DNA of 64,000 nt from Thalassovita autumnalis (GCF_001458255.1 NZ_CYSB01000029.1:175875-239874); one strand, 5' to 3'. Positions 44,624-55,760 are shown, counted from the first letter of the stretch. Notes: generated by a model not told the origin, from the letters alone. Numbers and translations: made by a program.

Positions 44624-45198
44624 TTAGGCGTCCAGCACCTTGGCGATGTCGGCGGACACGGTTTCGATGTCGTTCAGACCATCCACCGCGGTCGACAGGC
44701 CTTTGGCCCAGTAATAGCCGATCAGCGGAGCGGTCTTTTTGTAGTATTCCGTCAGACGGAAGCGCACGCTTTCCTCATTATCGTCAGCACGCGCCTCTTT
44801 ACCGGCAGCAACCGCTTCGGCAGCGCGGTTCACGATACGCTTCACCAGCGTCTCATCGTCCACCTGCATTTCGATAACCGCTGCCAGGGTTTCGCCCTGC
44901 TCTTCCAGCAGTTCGGCCAGCGCATCGGCCTGCGGCAGGGTGCGCGGGAAGCCATCAAAGATGAAACCACCCTTTTTGTCGCCCTGCAGCTTTTCGCGGA
45001 TCAGACCAATGACGATCTCATCTGTCACCAGACCACCACGGTCCATCACCTCAGCAACAACTTTGCCCATCTCGGTGCCACTGGATCTGGCTTCGCGCAG
45101 CATATCGCCGGTAGAGAGCTGAATCATGTTGCGATCCTCAACGAGTTTCGCAGCCTGAGTTCCTTTACCCGCGCCGGGCGGTCCAAGCAGAATAATGT

Positions 45199-45202
<4 letters not shown>
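44624..45202 (-). CDS. adk: Adenylate kinase (short form)
   Basis: 192 residues. P-loop GPPGAGKGT at 7-15; NMP-binding part [33 protein letters not shown]. It lacks the full LID domain and zinc Cys set, so it is the short type; [21 protein letters not shown] follows directly. Balances AMP, ADP and ATP. Start overlaps the secY stop by 4 bases (ATGA). Confidence 0.96.
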
Positions 45203-46566
<1,364 letters not shown>

Positions 46567-46689
46567 GCGGCGGTCTCTCTTATATGACAACGCCGCCAAG
46601 AGCGTTTTCCAGCTCCGGCGGCGTTCTTAGGAAAACTGGGATCTTATGTAAGCGGCTAAGGCGCCGCTCACAACCCGTTAACGCGTGAC

Positions 46690-47151
46690 TTACGCGCCTT
46701 TGACCTTCAGCGAGCCGCCAGCTTTTTCGACAGCTTCAACGGCCGACTTGGACGCACCGGTCACATCCAGCTCAACTTTGGTGTTGAATTCACCTTTGGC
46801 CAAGATGCGGATACCGTCCAGTTTGCGACGGATCAGGCCGCTTTCGACCAGAACGTCTTCGGTGATCGGTGCCGAAGCGTCGATCTTGCCGGCTTCGATG
46901 AACTTGGCCAGCAGGCCCAGGTTCAGAACGGCATATTTCTTGGGGTTCGGTACGTTGAAACCGCGCTTAGGCAGGCGCTGGTACAATGGCATCTGGCCAC
47001 CTTCGTAGCCGTTGATCGATACACCCGAACGCGACTTCTGACCTTTGATACCACGGCCACCCATTTTACCCTTACCAGAGCCGGGGCCACGGCCTACGCG
47101 CATACGTTTTTTGGTTGCGCCAGGATTGTCGCGGAGTTCATTCAGTTTCAT
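46690..47151 (-). CDS. rplO: 50S ribosomal protein L15
   Basis: 153 residues from ATG 47151, with AAGGAGAAG just upstream. [44 protein letters not shown] and [15 protein letters not shown] are the L15 pattern. The reading frame is open upstream but not family-like. First gene of rplO-secY-adk, with its own promoter. Confidence 0.96.
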   Translation of the reverse strand: MKLNELRDNPGATKKRMRVGRGPGSGKGKMGGRGIKGQKSRSGVSINGYEGGQMPLYQRLPKRGFNVPNPKKYAVLNLGLLAKFIEAGKIDASAPITEDVLVESGLIRRKLDGIRILAKGEFNTKVELDVTGASKSAVEAVEKAGGSLKVKGA

Positions 47152-47250
47152 TTCGCTTCTCCTTGCCGGAACTGACCCCTGAAGCGTAAGCGGGCCAAAC
47201 ACGGCGTTTTTTGCTTGTTGATTCTGTGGCCCACAAGGGACCACCGGGCG

Positions 47251-47279
47251 CGTATACGCGACAGAGGCCAGCGGATCAA
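47251..47279 (-). promoter_or_regulatory. Promoter of rplO-secY-adk
   Basis: Minus strand TTGATC (47279-47274), 17 bases, TATACG (47256-47251), 100 bases before rplO. Confidence 0.68.
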
Positions 47280-47352
47280 GACCCCCTGCCCCATGTGCCG
47301 GGTGTTTGCGACCCGGACGCTTCTGAACCGAGGGGACAGCCCCCCGATACAC

Positions 47353-47379
47353 AAAACGCCCCCGCTATTGCGGAGGCGT
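47353..47379 (-). terminator. Terminator after the DUF1127 gene
   Basis: Stem ACGCC-T-CCGC / GCGG-G-GGCGT with one mismatch, then TTTT on the minus strand, 26 bases after the DUF1127 stop. Confidence 0.75.
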
Positions 47380-47405
47380 AAATCCTGCAGATCTGTGTTC
47401 AGATC

Positions 47406-47618
47406 TTAGACGTTGTAGACGTGCTCGCGGGCGATGCGCGGGATGTCGTGGCGATCAACGCCCAGGTCCCACAGCTCGCGGTTGGTCAGCGCGCTCAGTT
47501 CGCGTACGGTTTCGTCATATGCGGCGCGACGTTTGCGTGCGGCGCGGAATTCGGTCAGGGCGGCGTTCAGGCGTGCAATCGGGTGAAAGCCGGTGGTGTG
47601 GGTAGCTGCAAAAGCCAT
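47406..47618 (-). CDS. DUF1127 small protein
   Basis: 70 residues. AARKRRAAYDETVRELSALTNRELWDLGVDRHDIPRIAREHVY is the DUF1127 core with the LxxLGVDRxDIPRIARE ending common in Rhodobacteraceae. A DUF1127 protein in Rhodobacter sphaeroides (CcaF1) has been reported to bind RNA; whether this one does is inference. CAAGGAGTAACAG precedes the ATG at 47618. A possible promoter is TTCTCC-N17-TATATA (47719-47691). It has its own terminator. Confidence 0.88.
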   Translation of the reverse strand: MAFAATHTTGFHPIARLNAALTEFRAARKRRAAYDETVRELSALTNRELWDLGVDRHDIPRIAREHVYNV

Positions 47619-47822
47619 ATCTGTTACTCCTTGAGTGCGAACGGGGCCTATTCCCCGGGGTCATGTTCTGTCTCTCTTGGTGACAGCGCCTATATAGGCC
47701 TGACCCAACGGCAGGAGAATCGCAGACTCCGCCCTATTGCTCTGCAGAAAATGCATGGCTAAATCGCTAAACTGTCGTCTGACCGTCATTTCAGCGTCGC
47801 AGAGGCGGCAGATCCACGGCCC

Positions 47823-48272
47823 TCAGGCGCTTTCGCCCTTCGGCAACGGCTCCAGATCGCTCAACGCCAGGGGTTCGCCGCAACAGGCACAGACCACCAT
47901 CGCCGTTGCTTCATGGCCGCAGCGTTTGTGCCGCACCCGAAACGGCGGGGATACATCCTGCAGCCACTTCTGCCCCCAACTTGCCATGGCCATCAGCACC
48001 GGCACCAAATCCACGCCCTGTTCGGTCAGGGCATAGCGATAGCGCTTGGGTCTTTCGCTATAGAGCGTTTTGGCCAGCACCCCGTGATCCACCAAACTGT
48101 TCAGGCGTTGGGTCAACGTGTTGCGGCTGATGCCAAGGGACAGGTGAAAGTCATCAAAGGTCGTCACCCCCCGCGCCGCATCGCGCAGGATGAGGGGCGT
48201 CCACCAATCGCCAATCACGTCCACCGTGCGCGCCAAGGCGCAATCCCACTGCGAGAAGTCATTCCGTTTCAT
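47823..48272 (-). CDS. HxlR-family transcriptional regulator
   Basis: 149 residues. WDCALARTVDVIGDWWTPLILRDAARGVTTFDDFHLSLGISRNTLTQRLNSLVDHGVL is the HxlR winged helix; the C-terminal 40 residues carry four Cys (RCGHEATAMVVCACCG), which may bind a metal. Divergent from a membrane protein gene, with a 22-base inverted repeat between them, so it probably controls that gene and itself. Confidence 0.9.
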   Translation of the reverse strand: MKRNDFSQWDCALARTVDVIGDWWTPLILRDAARGVTTFDDFHLSLGISRNTLTQRLNSLVDHGVLAKTLYSERPKRYRYALTEQGVDLVPVLMAMASWGQKWLQDVSPPFRVRHKRCGHEATAMVVCACCGEPLALSDLEPLPKGESA

Positions 48273-48323
48273 CTGAGGGCCCCTTCTAACGAGAGAGTTG
48301 CAAAACTGAACTGACCATGCAAT

Positions 48324-48345
48324 CCAATAGTGAGTTCACTATTGG
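48324..48345. promoter_or_regulatory. HxlR operator candidate
   Basis: CCAATAGTGA-GT-TCACTATTGG: 10-base perfect arms, in the 120-base gap between the HxlR gene and the divergent membrane-protein gene. Confidence 0.7.
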
Positions 48346-48392
48346 AACTGAGTCGCGGGTAAGCGGCGACACACTTATTGAGAGGACAAGAG

Positions 48393-49058
48393 ATGACCGA
48401 ACAAGACTTGCGCCGCCTGGTGGCCGTCAGCGCAGCGATTGGGGCCACATTGGTTGCAACCATGGTGGCGATTTCTATGCAGAACGGCACCGGGTTTCAG
48501 GATTTCGAATCTATCCTACGCCACAACACGCCCGAAGCCTTTAGCGCCGCCATCATCGATGCCGCTCCCGTGCTGCGGCTGATCTACCCGCTGGATACGA
48601 TGTATATCTTTTCTTACGTCACGATGGTCTTTGCCATGGTGCAGCTGCTGCCGGACCGGCGCATGGCGAGCATCCTGGCACTGATCGCCGTGATGATGAC
48701 GGCTGGGCTGGATTTCATCGAAAACAACCACATCCTGGCCATGGCAGCCGCCGCCGAACGTGGTGTGATGCCCGATATGGCGCGGATCACCTTTGAAACG
48801 GTGGTAACGCAGAGCAAGTTCAACTTCGGCCTCTTGCTGACGCTTACCCTGTCATTCCTGATCCTGCAGGAGTCGCGTGTGGCGGCGGTAACTCGCTGGC
48901 TGGCCCGTGCCGTGGTCCTCTTTGCCCCGGTGGCGCTGCTGTCACCTGTGACGACGCTGCTCTATCTGACGATGAACATTGCGCTGGGGTATCTGATTGC
49001 GGCCACCTACTGGCCGCGCCGCAGCTGGATCCCGGCGGTCACACCGGCCGAGGCCTAA
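48393..49058 (+). CDS. Multi-pass membrane protein under HxlR control
   Basis: 221 residues from ATG 48393 (GAGAGGA just upstream). Five to six hydrophobic segments, about 10-28, 62-84, 86-104, 142-160, 168-205; a loop motif FIENNHILAMA between segments three and four. I recognise no named family. It is divergent from an HxlR regulator and ends at a bidirectional terminator. Probably induced by the regulator's signal; role unknown. Confidence 0.72.
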   Translation: MTEQDLRRLVAVSAAIGATLVATMVAISMQNGTGFQDFESILRHNTPEAFSAAIIDAAPVLRLIYPLDTMYIFSYVTMVFAMVQLLPDRRMASILALIAVMMTAGLDFIENNHILAMAAAAERGVMPDMARITFETVVTQSKFNFGLLLTLTLSFLILQESRVAAVTRWLARAVVLFAPVALLSPVTTLLYLTMNIALGYLIAATYWPRRSWIPAVTPAEA

Positions 49059-49061
49059 ACG

Positions 49062-49092
49062 AAAACGCCCCGACCAATCAGCCGGGGCGTTT
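49062..49092. terminator. Bidirectional terminator: spc unit (after rpmD) and the membrane-protein gene
   Basis: AAACGCCCCG / CGGGGCGTTT perfect 10-base stem with a 10-base loop, 24 bases past the rpmD stop. It ends the rpmC-rpmD unit on the minus strand. Confidence 0.82.
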
Positions 49093-49115
49093 CCAATTCT
49101 CAAGAAGCAATCGGC

Positions 49116-49304
49116 TTAGCCGCGCTCTTCGATGATTTCCACCAGATGCGGGATCTTGTTGACCATGCCGCGGACCGAAGGAGTGTCCTCCAGCTCACGG
49201 GTTTTGTGCATCTTGTTCAGACCCAGACCCACCAGGGTGGCGCGCTGGTCTGCGGGACGACGGATCGGCGAGCCGATCTGTTTTACAACGATGGTTTTAG
49301 CCAT
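49116..49304 (-). CDS. rpmD: 50S ribosomal protein L30
   Basis: 62 residues. [55 protein letters not shown], the whole L30 domain. 12 bases after rpsE. Last gene of the spc unit, followed by a terminator rather than by rplO as in E. coli. Confidence 0.97.
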   Translation of the reverse strand: MAKTIVVKQIGSPIRRPADQRATLVGLGLNKMHKTRELEDTPSVRGMVNKIPHLVEIIEERG

Positions 49305-49316
49305 GGGACGCTCTCC

Positions 49317-49874
49317 TTACGAGTCTGCGGCGGCAGGTGCTTCATCCTTGCGCAGGATGTCAGCAACTTTTTTGCCACGACGTGCGGCAACCGAACGCGG
49401 GCTCGACTCTTTGGTCAGGCCGTTGAGGGTTGCGCGGATCATGTTGTAGGGGTTCTGCGAACCGATCGACTTCGACACAACGTCTTTGATGCCCAGCATC
49501 TCGAAGACGGCACGCATCGGACCACCGGCGATGATACCGGTACCTTCAGGTGCGGTGCGCATGACGACTTTACCGGCACCGTGACGACCTTCCATGTCGT
49601 GGTGCAGGGTGCGGCCCTCTTTCAGAGGTACGCGGATCATCTGACGCTTGGCCTGCTCGGTGGCTTTACGAATGGCCTCAGGGACCTCTTTCGCTTTACC
49701 TTTACCGAAGCCAACACGGCCTTTCTGATCGCCGACAACCACCAGAGCGGCGAAGCCGAAGCGCTTACCACCTTTTACGGTTTTCGACACACGGTTGATC
49801 GCGACGAGACGATCTGCGAATTCCGGAGCTTCGTCACGATCGCGACGGTCCCGGCGGTTTTCACGTTCTGCCAT
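49317..49874 (-). CDS. rpsE: 30S ribosomal protein S5
   Basis: 185 residues from ATG 49874, with AAAGGAATG upstream. [50 protein letters not shown] and the C-terminal domain [23 protein letters not shown]5 shapes decoding fidelity and is a classic ram-mutation site. An ATG at 49901 is in frame but has no Shine-Dalgarno. Confidence 0.96.
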   Translation of the reverse strand: MAERENRRDRRDRDEAPEFADRLVAINRVSKTVKGGKRFGFAALVVVGDQKGRVGFGKGKAKEVPEAIRKATEQAKRQMIRVPLKEGRTLHHDMEGRHGAGKVVMRTAPEGTGIIAGGPMRAVFEMLGIKDVVSKSIGSQNPYNMIRATLNGLTKESSPRSVAARRGKKVADILRKDEAPAAADS

Positions 49875-49990
49875 TTCGGCATTCCTTTCTGAATGGCGCA
49901 TTGCGGCGCCTGTTTGTTCAATCCTGGTGACCGCCCCATAAGGGACAGCCCCGGATCATCGGGGGGGCGACGGACGCCCCCCGCAGGTCA

Positions 49991-50350
49991 TTAGACCTTC
50001 AGGCCACCTTCACGCGCAGCGTCGGCCAGGGCCTTCACTTTGCCGTGGAACAGGAAACCGCCACGATCGAAGTATGCTTCGGTGTGGCCAGCCTTCACGG
50101 CGCGCTCCGCAACAGCTGCGCCAACCTTGGCCGCTGCTTCGGTGTTGTTTTTGCCAACAACGCCCAGGTCTTTTTCCAGCGACGAAGCCGAAACCAGGGT
50201 TACACCGTTCACGTCGTCGATCAGCTGAGCGCTGATGTTCTTGTTCGAACGGTGAACCGACAGGCGCAGCTTGCCGACGTTCACTTTGCGAAGTTTGTTC
50301 CGGACGCGCAGGCGGCGCTTCAGAAACAGGGTTCTTTTGCTGTTTGCCAT
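49991..50350 (-). CDS. rplR: 50S ribosomal protein L18
   Basis: 119 residues. [51 protein letters not shown] and [28 protein letters not shown]. Binds 5S rRNA in the central protuberance with L5. 11 bases after rplF; a 116-base gap to rpsE. Confidence 0.97.
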   Translation of the reverse strand: MANSKRTLFLKRRLRVRNKLRKVNVGKLRLSVHRSNKNISAQLIDDVNGVTLVSASSLEKDLGVVGKNNTEAAAKVGAAVAERAVKAGHTEAYFDRGGFLFHGKVKALADAAREGGLKV

Positions 50351-50361
50351 TACTCTGGTCC

Positions 50362-50895
50362 TTACTTCTTCTTGCCTTCCTTACGGAAGATGAACTCGTC
50401 TTTGTACTTGATGCCTTTGCCTTTGTAGGGCTCGGGCTTACGCCATTCGCGGATGTTTGCCGCGACCTGACCAACGAGTTGTGCGTCGTCGCCTTCGATG
50501 ATGATCTCGGTGGGCTTCGGTGCGGTCACGGTCACGCCGGCCGGCACTTCGAAGTTCACGTCGTGCGAGTAACCGAGGTTCAGCTTCAGGGTGTTGCCCT
50601 GCATCTGAGCACGGTAACCAACACCGTTGATCTCAAGCTCTTTCTTGAAACCAACAGTCACACCTTTGACCATGTTGGCCACCATGGTGCGCGACATGCC
50701 CCACTGCTGACGAGCACGCTTGGACTTACCACGGGGGGTAATGGTCACAGCGTTGTCTTCAACAGAGATGGTCACATCATCGGTTGCGGTGAAGGTCTGC
50801 GACGCTTTCGCGCCTTTCACTTCAATGGTCTGACCCGACACAGTGGCGGTTACGCCGCTGGGCAGTTCGACCGGCTTTTTACCAATACGAGACAT
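50362..50895 (-). CDS. rplF: 50S ribosomal protein L6
   Basis: 177 residues. [29 protein letters not shown] at the start and the L6 signature [18 protein letters not shown] near the end. Two similar domains; located by the factor-binding site. 10 bases after rpsH. Confidence 0.97.
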   Translation of the reverse strand: MSRIGKKPVELPSGVTATVSGQTIEVKGAKASQTFTATDDVTISVEDNAVTITPRGKSKRARQQWGMSRTMVANMVKGVTVGFKKELEINGVGYRAQMQGNTLKLNLGYSHDVNFEVPAGVTVTAPKPTEIIIEGDDAQLVGQVAANIREWRKPEPYKGKGIKYKDEFIFRKEGKKK

Positions 50896-50905
50896 TCAGA
50901 CCTCC

Positions 50906-51298
50906 TTAGAAGACGGTGCAGAGCACTTCGCCGCCAACGTTGTTGGAGCGAGCGTTTGCATCCGACATCACACCTTTCGGAGTGCTGACAATCGACACGC
51001 CCAGGCCCTGACGGACAACGGGGATGTCATTGACGCCCATGTATACGCGACGACCAGGTTTCGAAACCCGCTTCAGTTCGCGAATGACAGGGGTGCCTTC
51101 GTAGTATTTCAGCTCGATTTCGAGGGTCGGATGACCATCGACACCGGTGCCTTTTTCGTAGCCGCGGATGTAGCCTTCGTCAGCCAGTACATCCAGAACC
51201 CAGCCGCGCAGCTTGGATGCGGGGGTAGACACGGAGGCCTTACCACGCATTTGAGCGTTACGGATACGGGTGAGCATATCGCCGATAGGATCGTTCAT
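50906..51298 (-). CDS. rpsH: 30S ribosomal protein S8
   Basis: 130 residues. [28 protein letters not shown] and the S8 signature [39 protein letters not shown]. Primary 16S rRNA binder; in E. coli it represses the spc operon, but no S8-site mimic was looked for in depth here. Confidence 0.97.
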   Translation of the reverse strand: MNDPIGDMLTRIRNAQMRGKASVSTPASKLRGWVLDVLADEGYIRGYEKGTGVDGHPTLEIELKYYEGTPVIRELKRVSKPGRRVYMGVNDIPVVRQGLGVSIVSTPKGVMSDANARSNNVGGEVLCTVF

Positions 51299-51311
51299 AA
51301 CTATCTCTCCC

Positions 51312-51617
51312 TTACCAGCTGGATTTCACCAGACCGGGGATCTGGCCAAACGAGCCCAGTTCCCGCAGCATGATACGGCTGACCTTGAGCTTACGGTAGT
51401 AAGCGTGAGGACGACCGGTCAGCTGACAGCGGTTGTGCAGACGGGTAGCCGAGCTGTTGCGCGGCAGTTTCGCAAGCGCGAGAGAAGCGCGGAAACGCTC
51501 TTCCATCGGCTTTTCTTTGTCGTTGATGACCTCTTTGAGGGCAGCGCGCTTAGCAGCATATTTTGCTACCAGCTTCTCACGCTTTACCTCACGAGCGACC
51601 ATGGATTTCTTAGCCAT
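51312..51617 (-). CDS. rpsN: 30S ribosomal protein S14
   Basis: 101 residues, the longer zinc-free type (no CxxC pairs). [28 protein letters not shown] and [43 protein letters not shown]. Between rplE and rpsH. Confidence 0.97.
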   Translation of the reverse strand: MAKKSMVAREVKREKLVAKYAAKRAALKEVINDKEKPMEERFRASLALAKLPRNSSATRLHNRCQLTGRPHAYYRKLKVSRIMLRELGSFGQIPGLVKSSW

Positions 51618-51636
51618 TACTCTAATCTCCCCGCGC

Positions 51637-52197
51637 TTAGCTGTTGAAGGGCATGTTGAAGGCTTTCAACAGGCTCTTAGCTTCCGCATCGGTGTTCGCG
51701 GTGGTGGCGATCACGATGTCCATACCCCAGACTTCGTCAACTTTGTCGAAGTCAATCTCGGGGAACACGATGTGTTCTTTCAGACCGGTGGCGTAGTTGC
51801 CACGGCCGTCGAACGACGTGCCCGAAACACCGCGGAAGTCGCGGATACGAGGCATTGCGATGGTGATCAGACGATCCAGGAATTCATACATGCGGTCGCC
51901 GCGCAGGGTCACTTTCGCGCCCATCGGCATACCTTCACGTACGCGGAAGCCCGCGATCGAGTTCTTGGCAACGGTGGTCAAGGCCTTCTGACCTGCGATC
52001 TTGGTCAGATCTTCCTGAGCAGCTTTGGCTTTCTTGCTGTCTTTGACAGCTTCGGCGCCGCAGCCGATGTTCAGAACGATTTTGTCCAGACGCGGGATCT
52101 GCATGTCGTTTTTATACGCGAACTCTTCTTTCATAGCTGCGCGGATAGTTTCGACATACTGGGTCTTCAGACGCGGGGTGTAGGTTGCATCAGCCAT
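51637..52197 (-). CDS. rplE: 50S ribosomal protein L5
   Basis: 186 residues. [65 protein letters not shown] and [27 protein letters not shown]. Binds 5S rRNA and P-site tRNA. Its ATG shares one base with the rplX stop (TAATG). Confidence 0.97.
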   Translation of the reverse strand: MADATYTPRLKTQYVETIRAAMKEEFAYKNDMQIPRLDKIVLNIGCGAEAVKDSKKAKAAQEDLTKIAGQKALTTVAKNSIAGFRVREGMPMGAKVTLRGDRMYEFLDRLITIAMPRIRDFRGVSGTSFDGRGNYATGLKEHIVFPEIDFDKVDEVWGMDIVIATTANTDAEAKSLLKAFNMPFNS

Positions 52198-52502
52198 TAG
52201 ATCACGTCCCCAGTGGTTTTGGCGAAGCGCACTTTCTTGTCACCTTCCATGCGGAAGCCAACACGCGTTGCTTTGCCGTTTGCGTCCAGGATCGCCAGGT
52301 TCGACAGCTGGATGGGCATTGCCTTGGGCAGGCGGCCACCTTGGCTGGTCTGGGTCTGACGGGTGTGGCGGATGGCCATGTTGATGCCATCTACAACTGC
52401 TTTACCGGCAGCCGGGTCAACGGAGGCGATTACGCCTTCTTTGCCCTTGTCTTTGCCGGCCAGCACGACGACCTTGTCGCCTTTTTTCAACTTAGCAGCC
52501 AT
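52197..52502 (-). CDS. rplX: 50S ribosomal protein L24
   Basis: 101 residues. [73 protein letters not shown] motif and L24 body. Assembly initiator of the 50S subunit. 1 base after rplN. Confidence 0.97.
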   Translation of the reverse strand: MAAKLKKGDKVVVLAGKDKGKEGVIASVDPAAGKAVVDGINMAIRHTRQTQTSQGGRLPKAMPIQLSNLAILDANGKATRVGFRMEGDKKVRFAKTTGDVI

Positions 52503-52503
52503 C

Positions 52504-52872
52504 TTACAGCACCTCCGGAGCCAGGGACACGATCTTCATCATGCCTTTGCCGCGCAGCTCACGAACAACCGGGCCAAAGATACGGGTACCGACCGGCTCG
52601 TTGTTGTTGTTCAGGATAACAGCTGCGTTGCGATCAAAACGGATCGCGGTGCCGTCTTCACGACGTACTTCTTTGGCGGTGCGAACGACGACGGCTTTAC
52701 GCACGTCACCTTTTTTCACACGACCACGCGGAATGGCTTCCTTGACGGAAACGACGATGATGTCGCCCACCGACGCATAACGACGGTGCGAGCCACCCAG
52801 AACCTTGATGCACTGAACACGGCGCGCGCCGCTGTTGTCAGCAACATCCAGGTTTGTCTGCATCTGGATCAT
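52504..52872 (-). CDS. rplN: 50S ribosomal protein L14
   Basis: 122 residues. [78 protein letters not shown]. Sits at the subunit interface. 88 bases after rpsQ. Confidence 0.98.
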   Translation of the reverse strand: MIQMQTNLDVADNSGARRVQCIKVLGGSHRRYASVGDIIVVSVKEAIPRGRVKKGDVRKAVVVRTAKEVRREDGTAIRFDRNAAVILNNNNEPVGTRIFGPVVRELRGKGMMKIVSLAPEVL

Positions 52873-52960
52873 TTGGTTTCTCCCGACCTGTGGGGGGGCT
52901 TGCAGTTGCCCAAATCCCCAGGGTTTCGCTAATTAAAGCGTTGGGATCGTCTAAGCTAAC

Positions 52961-53191
52961 TTAGGCGATCACTTCCCAACGCTTCGTTTTCGACTTCGGT
53001 GCACATTCCTGGATACGGACGGCGTCACCGACGTTGAATTGGTTGTTCTCATCGTGAGCCCGGTACTTTTTGGACTTACGGATGGTCTTTTTCAGAACAG
53101 GGTGCGTAAAGCGGCGCTCGACCAGAACAGTAACGGTTTGCTCGTTGGCGTTCGAGGTCACGGTGCCTTGCAGAATACGTTTGGGCATCAA
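52961..53191 (-). CDS. rpsQ: 30S ribosomal protein S17
   Basis: 76 residues. [69 protein letters not shown]-fold primary 16S rRNA binder. 8 bases after rpmC. Confidence 0.97.
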   Translation of the reverse strand: MMPKRILQGTVTSNANEQTVTVLVERRFTHPVLKKTIRKSKKYRAHDENNQFNVGDAVRIQECAPKSKTKRWEVIA

Positions 53192-53199
53192 TCAGGTCC

Positions 53200-53400
53200 T
53201 TATTCAGCAGCCGCTTGGGCTTTTTCGTTCAGCACAGTGGCAACGCGTGCGACGTCACGACGGACCTGACGCATACGAGCAGTGTTTTCGAGCTGACCGG
53301 TGGCCTGTTGAAAGCGCAGGTTAAACGCTTCTTTCTTAAGAGCCGCCAGCTCATCACGGAGCTGATCCGGCGTCTTATCACGCAGTTCATTGGCGTTCAT
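53200..53400 (-). CDS. rpmC: 50S ribosomal protein L29
   Basis: 66 residues. [56 protein letters not shown]. Near the exit tunnel, by L23. First gene of its unit: normally it follows rplP, but here about 1.9 kb of other genes intervene and it has its own promoter. Confidence 0.97.
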   Translation of the reverse strand: MNANELRDKTPDQLRDELAALKKEAFNLRFQQATGQLENTARMRQVRRDVARVATVLNEKAQAAAE

Positions 53401-53519
53401 GTCGCCTTTTCCTTTCTACTACACCAGAAGGCCCCGCTATGTGTTTGGGTCACCTTTAATCTGGTGGGTTATCTCTGCACGGACGAATCCCTACAGCCTG
53501 CGAATCCGCAGGATGACGC

Positions 53520-53548
53520 TCTATAGGGGCATATGGGGGTGGGGGCAA
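53520..53548 (-). promoter_or_regulatory. Promoter of the rpmC-rpmD unit
   Basis: Minus strand TTGCCC (53548-53543), 17 bases, TATAGA (53525-53520), 120 bases before rpmC. The remaining gap 53401-53774 has no gene that I can support. Confidence 0.65.
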
Positions 53549-53774
53549 GGGAAAGGTTTGCGCGCAATCGTTTATTCTATTGCTAACGCCAAAGCTAGCG
53601 CGGCGAAGCACAAATGCCAAATCACAGATTTGGCAGCGCCCGAACCGCCCCCAACGGGGCGGGCGCTTCGCTTCGCCCCTTCGGTTCTTGCGCGGCGTGC
53701 ACAACTGACGGCACATTAACGCCCAATCGTCACACCCCCTACCCCAATCCGCAGCGCGGGTGTATCACCAAGAC

Positions 53775-54395
53775 ATGTCACAGATTGAATCGCTCTTTGT
53801 CACGCGGGTCTACCGCGCGGAACTTAACGAATTCGGCCCCGAGGTCGATGCCGATGAACTCGAAGCCTCCTGCTACGGCATTGCCGAAGATGATGAGGCC
53901 GGTCAGGACTGGTGTGAGGAAAACGGCTATCCCGGCTACACCTCCTATGCCTCGCTGACGGACCTTGGCTGGCGCTCACCGATCTTTGCCGATGTCATCA
54001 AGGCCTTGGATGAACACGTCATGTCCTTCGCCAAGGATCTGGAGTTTGATCTGGCCGACCGCAAGCTGGTGCTGGAGGACCTCTGGATCAACATCCTGCC
54101 CGAGGGCGGCATGCATTCATCGCATCTGCATCCCCATTCGGTGATCTCCGGCACCACCTATGTGTCGATGCCCGATGGCACCTCTTCGCTGAAGCTGGAA
54201 GATCCCCGGTCCGGCCGACTGATGGCTGCCCCGCCACGCCAGAAAGACGCCCGCCGCGACCTGCAAACCTTTGTCTACATGAAGCCCAAAGTGGGCGACG
54301 TACTGCTCTGGGAAAGCTGGCTGCGCCATGAGGTGCCGATGAACATGGCCGAAGATGACCGCGTCTCAGTCAGCTTTAACTACAAGTGGGAATAA
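53775..54395 (+). CDS. 2OG-Fe(II) oxygenase family protein (TIGR02466-like)
   Basis: 206 residues from ATG 53775. Putative iron ligands: His-rich segment GGMHSSHLHPHSVISGTTYV (114, 117, 119, 121) and distal His185 in SWLRHEVPMN; Arg196 in DDRVSVSFN would bind 2-oxoglutarate. Pattern resembles the conserved TIGR02466 / 2OG-FeII_Oxy_5 group, probably a prolyl-hydroxylase-like enzyme. It lies on the opposite strand between rplP and rpmC, so a ribosomal target is tempting, but that is speculation. Confidence 0.8.
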   Translation: MSQIESLFVTRVYRAELNEFGPEVDADELEASCYGIAEDDEAGQDWCEENGYPGYTSYASLTDLGWRSPIFADVIKALDEHVMSFAKDLEFDLADRKLVLEDLWINILPEGGMHSSHLHPHSVISGTTYVSMPDGTSSLKLEDPRSGRLMAAPPRQKDARRDLQTFVYMKPKVGDVLLWESWLRHEVPMNMAEDDRVSVSFNYKWE

Positions 54396-54406
54396 CCCCG
54401 AAGCCA

Positions 54407-54436
54407 AAACGGCCCCATCCGGGGCCGTTTCTTTTT
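54407..54436. terminator. Bidirectional terminator between the oxygenase and the sodium channel
   Basis: AAACGGCCCC-ATCC-GGGGCCGTTT then CTTTTT on the plus strand; the minus strand reads into TTTTGG. Serves both convergent genes. Confidence 0.85.
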
Positions 54437-54441
54437 GAAAC

Positions 54442-55209
54442 CTAGCTGCGTTCGCTGAGCGCCTTTTCAATCCGTTCCAGACGCGCCACCACGTCATCGC
54501 GGTATTCATCGGTCGCGGCCGCCGTTTCCTCAGCATGCGCATCCTGCATGGTGCTGACGATCAAACCGACCACCAGGTTCATCACCGCAAAGGCCGTGAT
54601 CAGGATAAAGGGCACAAAGAACAGCCAGGCCTGGGGATGCACCTCCATCACCGGACGCACGATGCCCATCGACCAGCTTTCCAGCGTCATCACCTGGAAC
54701 AGCGAGTAAAGCGAGCCGCCCAGCGTGCCGAACCATTCGGGGAAAGACGGCCCATAAAGCTTGGTCGCGATCACCGCGCCGATGTAGAAAATGATGCCCG
54801 TCAGCAAGAAGACCGAGGCCATGCCGGGCAGCGCCAGAATAAAGGCCTCCACCACGCGGCGCAGCGACGGCACAACGGAAACCACGCGCAGCAGACGCAG
54901 GATCCGAAGCGCCCGCAGAACCGACAGCCCCGCGCCCGCCGGTGACAGGGAGATGCCAATGATCACCGCATCAAACAGGTTCCAGCCCGAGCGGAAGAAC
55001 GCCCCGCCGCGGGCAAACAGCTTGGCCAGCAGCTCCACCACAAAAATCGCCAGACAGATCTGATCCAGCGCTTTAATCAGCCCCCCAGCCGTAGCCATCA
55101 CCGCGGGCGAGGTTTCCAGACCCAAGATCACCGCGTTGAACAGGATCACCGCAAGGATCGCATTGCCGACCCACGGCCGATCCAGAAACTCAGATACAGT
55201 CTTGCGCAT
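54442..55209 (-). CDS. NaChBac-type voltage-gated sodium channel (ion transporter)
   Basis: 255 residues from ATG 55209. Six transmembrane segments: S4 in LSVLRALRILRLLRVVSVVPSLRRVV, with Arg at 99, 102, 105 and 108 spaced every third residue; pore loop with selectivity filter TLESWSM at 175-181, the bacterial NaV signature; S6 about 195-220; and a C-terminal coiled coil (about 235-253) for tetramer assembly. Very close in filter sequence to structurally known NaV channels of roseobacters and related marine bacteria. Placed between rplP and rpmC. Physiological role, perhaps motility or pH, is not shown. Confidence 0.92.
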   Translation of the reverse strand: MRKTVSEFLDRPWVGNAILAVILFNAVILGLETSPAVMATAGGLIKALDQICLAIFVVELLAKLFARGGAFFRSGWNLFDAVIIGISLSPAGAGLSVLRALRILRLLRVVSVVPSLRRVVEAFILALPGMASVFLLTGIIFYIGAVIATKLYGPSFPEWFGTLGGSLYSLFQVMTLESWSMGIVRPVMEVHPQAWLFFVPFILITAFAVMNLVVGLIVSTMQDAHAEETAAATDEYRDDVVARLERIEKALSERS

Positions 55210-55275
55210 TACTCGCCCCTTTGTTCGCTGAGGCGCTATATGTGGCGTTTTTCGACGCCACGCAAGAACCACGCA

Positions 55276-55310
55276 AAACAAAACCCCCGCTGCATCAGCA
55301 ACGGGGGTTT
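55276..55310 (-). terminator. Terminator after rplP
   Basis: AAACCCCC / GGGGGTTT outer stem with GCTG/CAGC inner stem, then TTTTGTTTTG on the minus strand; 25 bases after the rplP stop. Ends the rplB-rplP unit. Confidence 0.8.
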
Positions 55311-55334
55311 CGCAATTTTCAGAAGCGGTAAGGC

Positions 55335-55748
55335 TTACCAGTCTTCGCGAACAACCACGCGGGTTTTCACCGGCAGTTTCATCGCGGCCAGACGCAGGGC
55401 TTCACGTGCGATGTCTTCGTCGACGCCGTCGATTTCGAACATCACGCGACCCGGCTTAACCTTGGCAACCCAACGGTCAACCGAACCTTTACCTTTACCC
55501 ATACGAACTTCGATCGGCTTTGCAGTGACCGGTACGTCAGGGAAGATACGGATCCAAACACGGCCTTGACGCTTCATGTGACGGGTCATGGCACGACGGG
55601 CTGCTTCGATCTGACGGGCAGTTACACGCTCGGGCGTGGTTGCCTTCAGACCGTAGGTGCCGAAGTTCAGGTCAGAGCCGCCTTTGGCCAGACCTTTGAT
55701 CCGGCCCTTCTGCATCTTGCGGAATTTAGTACGCTTTGGCTGAAGCAT
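55335..55748 (-). CDS. rplP: 50S ribosomal protein L16
   Basis: 137 residues. [87 protein letters not shown], standard L16. Near the A site. 12 bases after rpsC; the next gene in the cluster is not rpmC, as is usual, but a terminator. Confidence 0.98.
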   Translation of the reverse strand: MLQPKRTKFRKMQKGRIKGLAKGGSDLNFGTYGLKATTPERVTARQIEAARRAMTRHMKRQGRVWIRIFPDVPVTAKPIEVRMGKGKGSVDRWVAKVKPGRVMFEIDGVDEDIAREALRLAAMKLPVKTRVVVREDW

Positions 55749-55760
55749 TGTCAGATCTCC

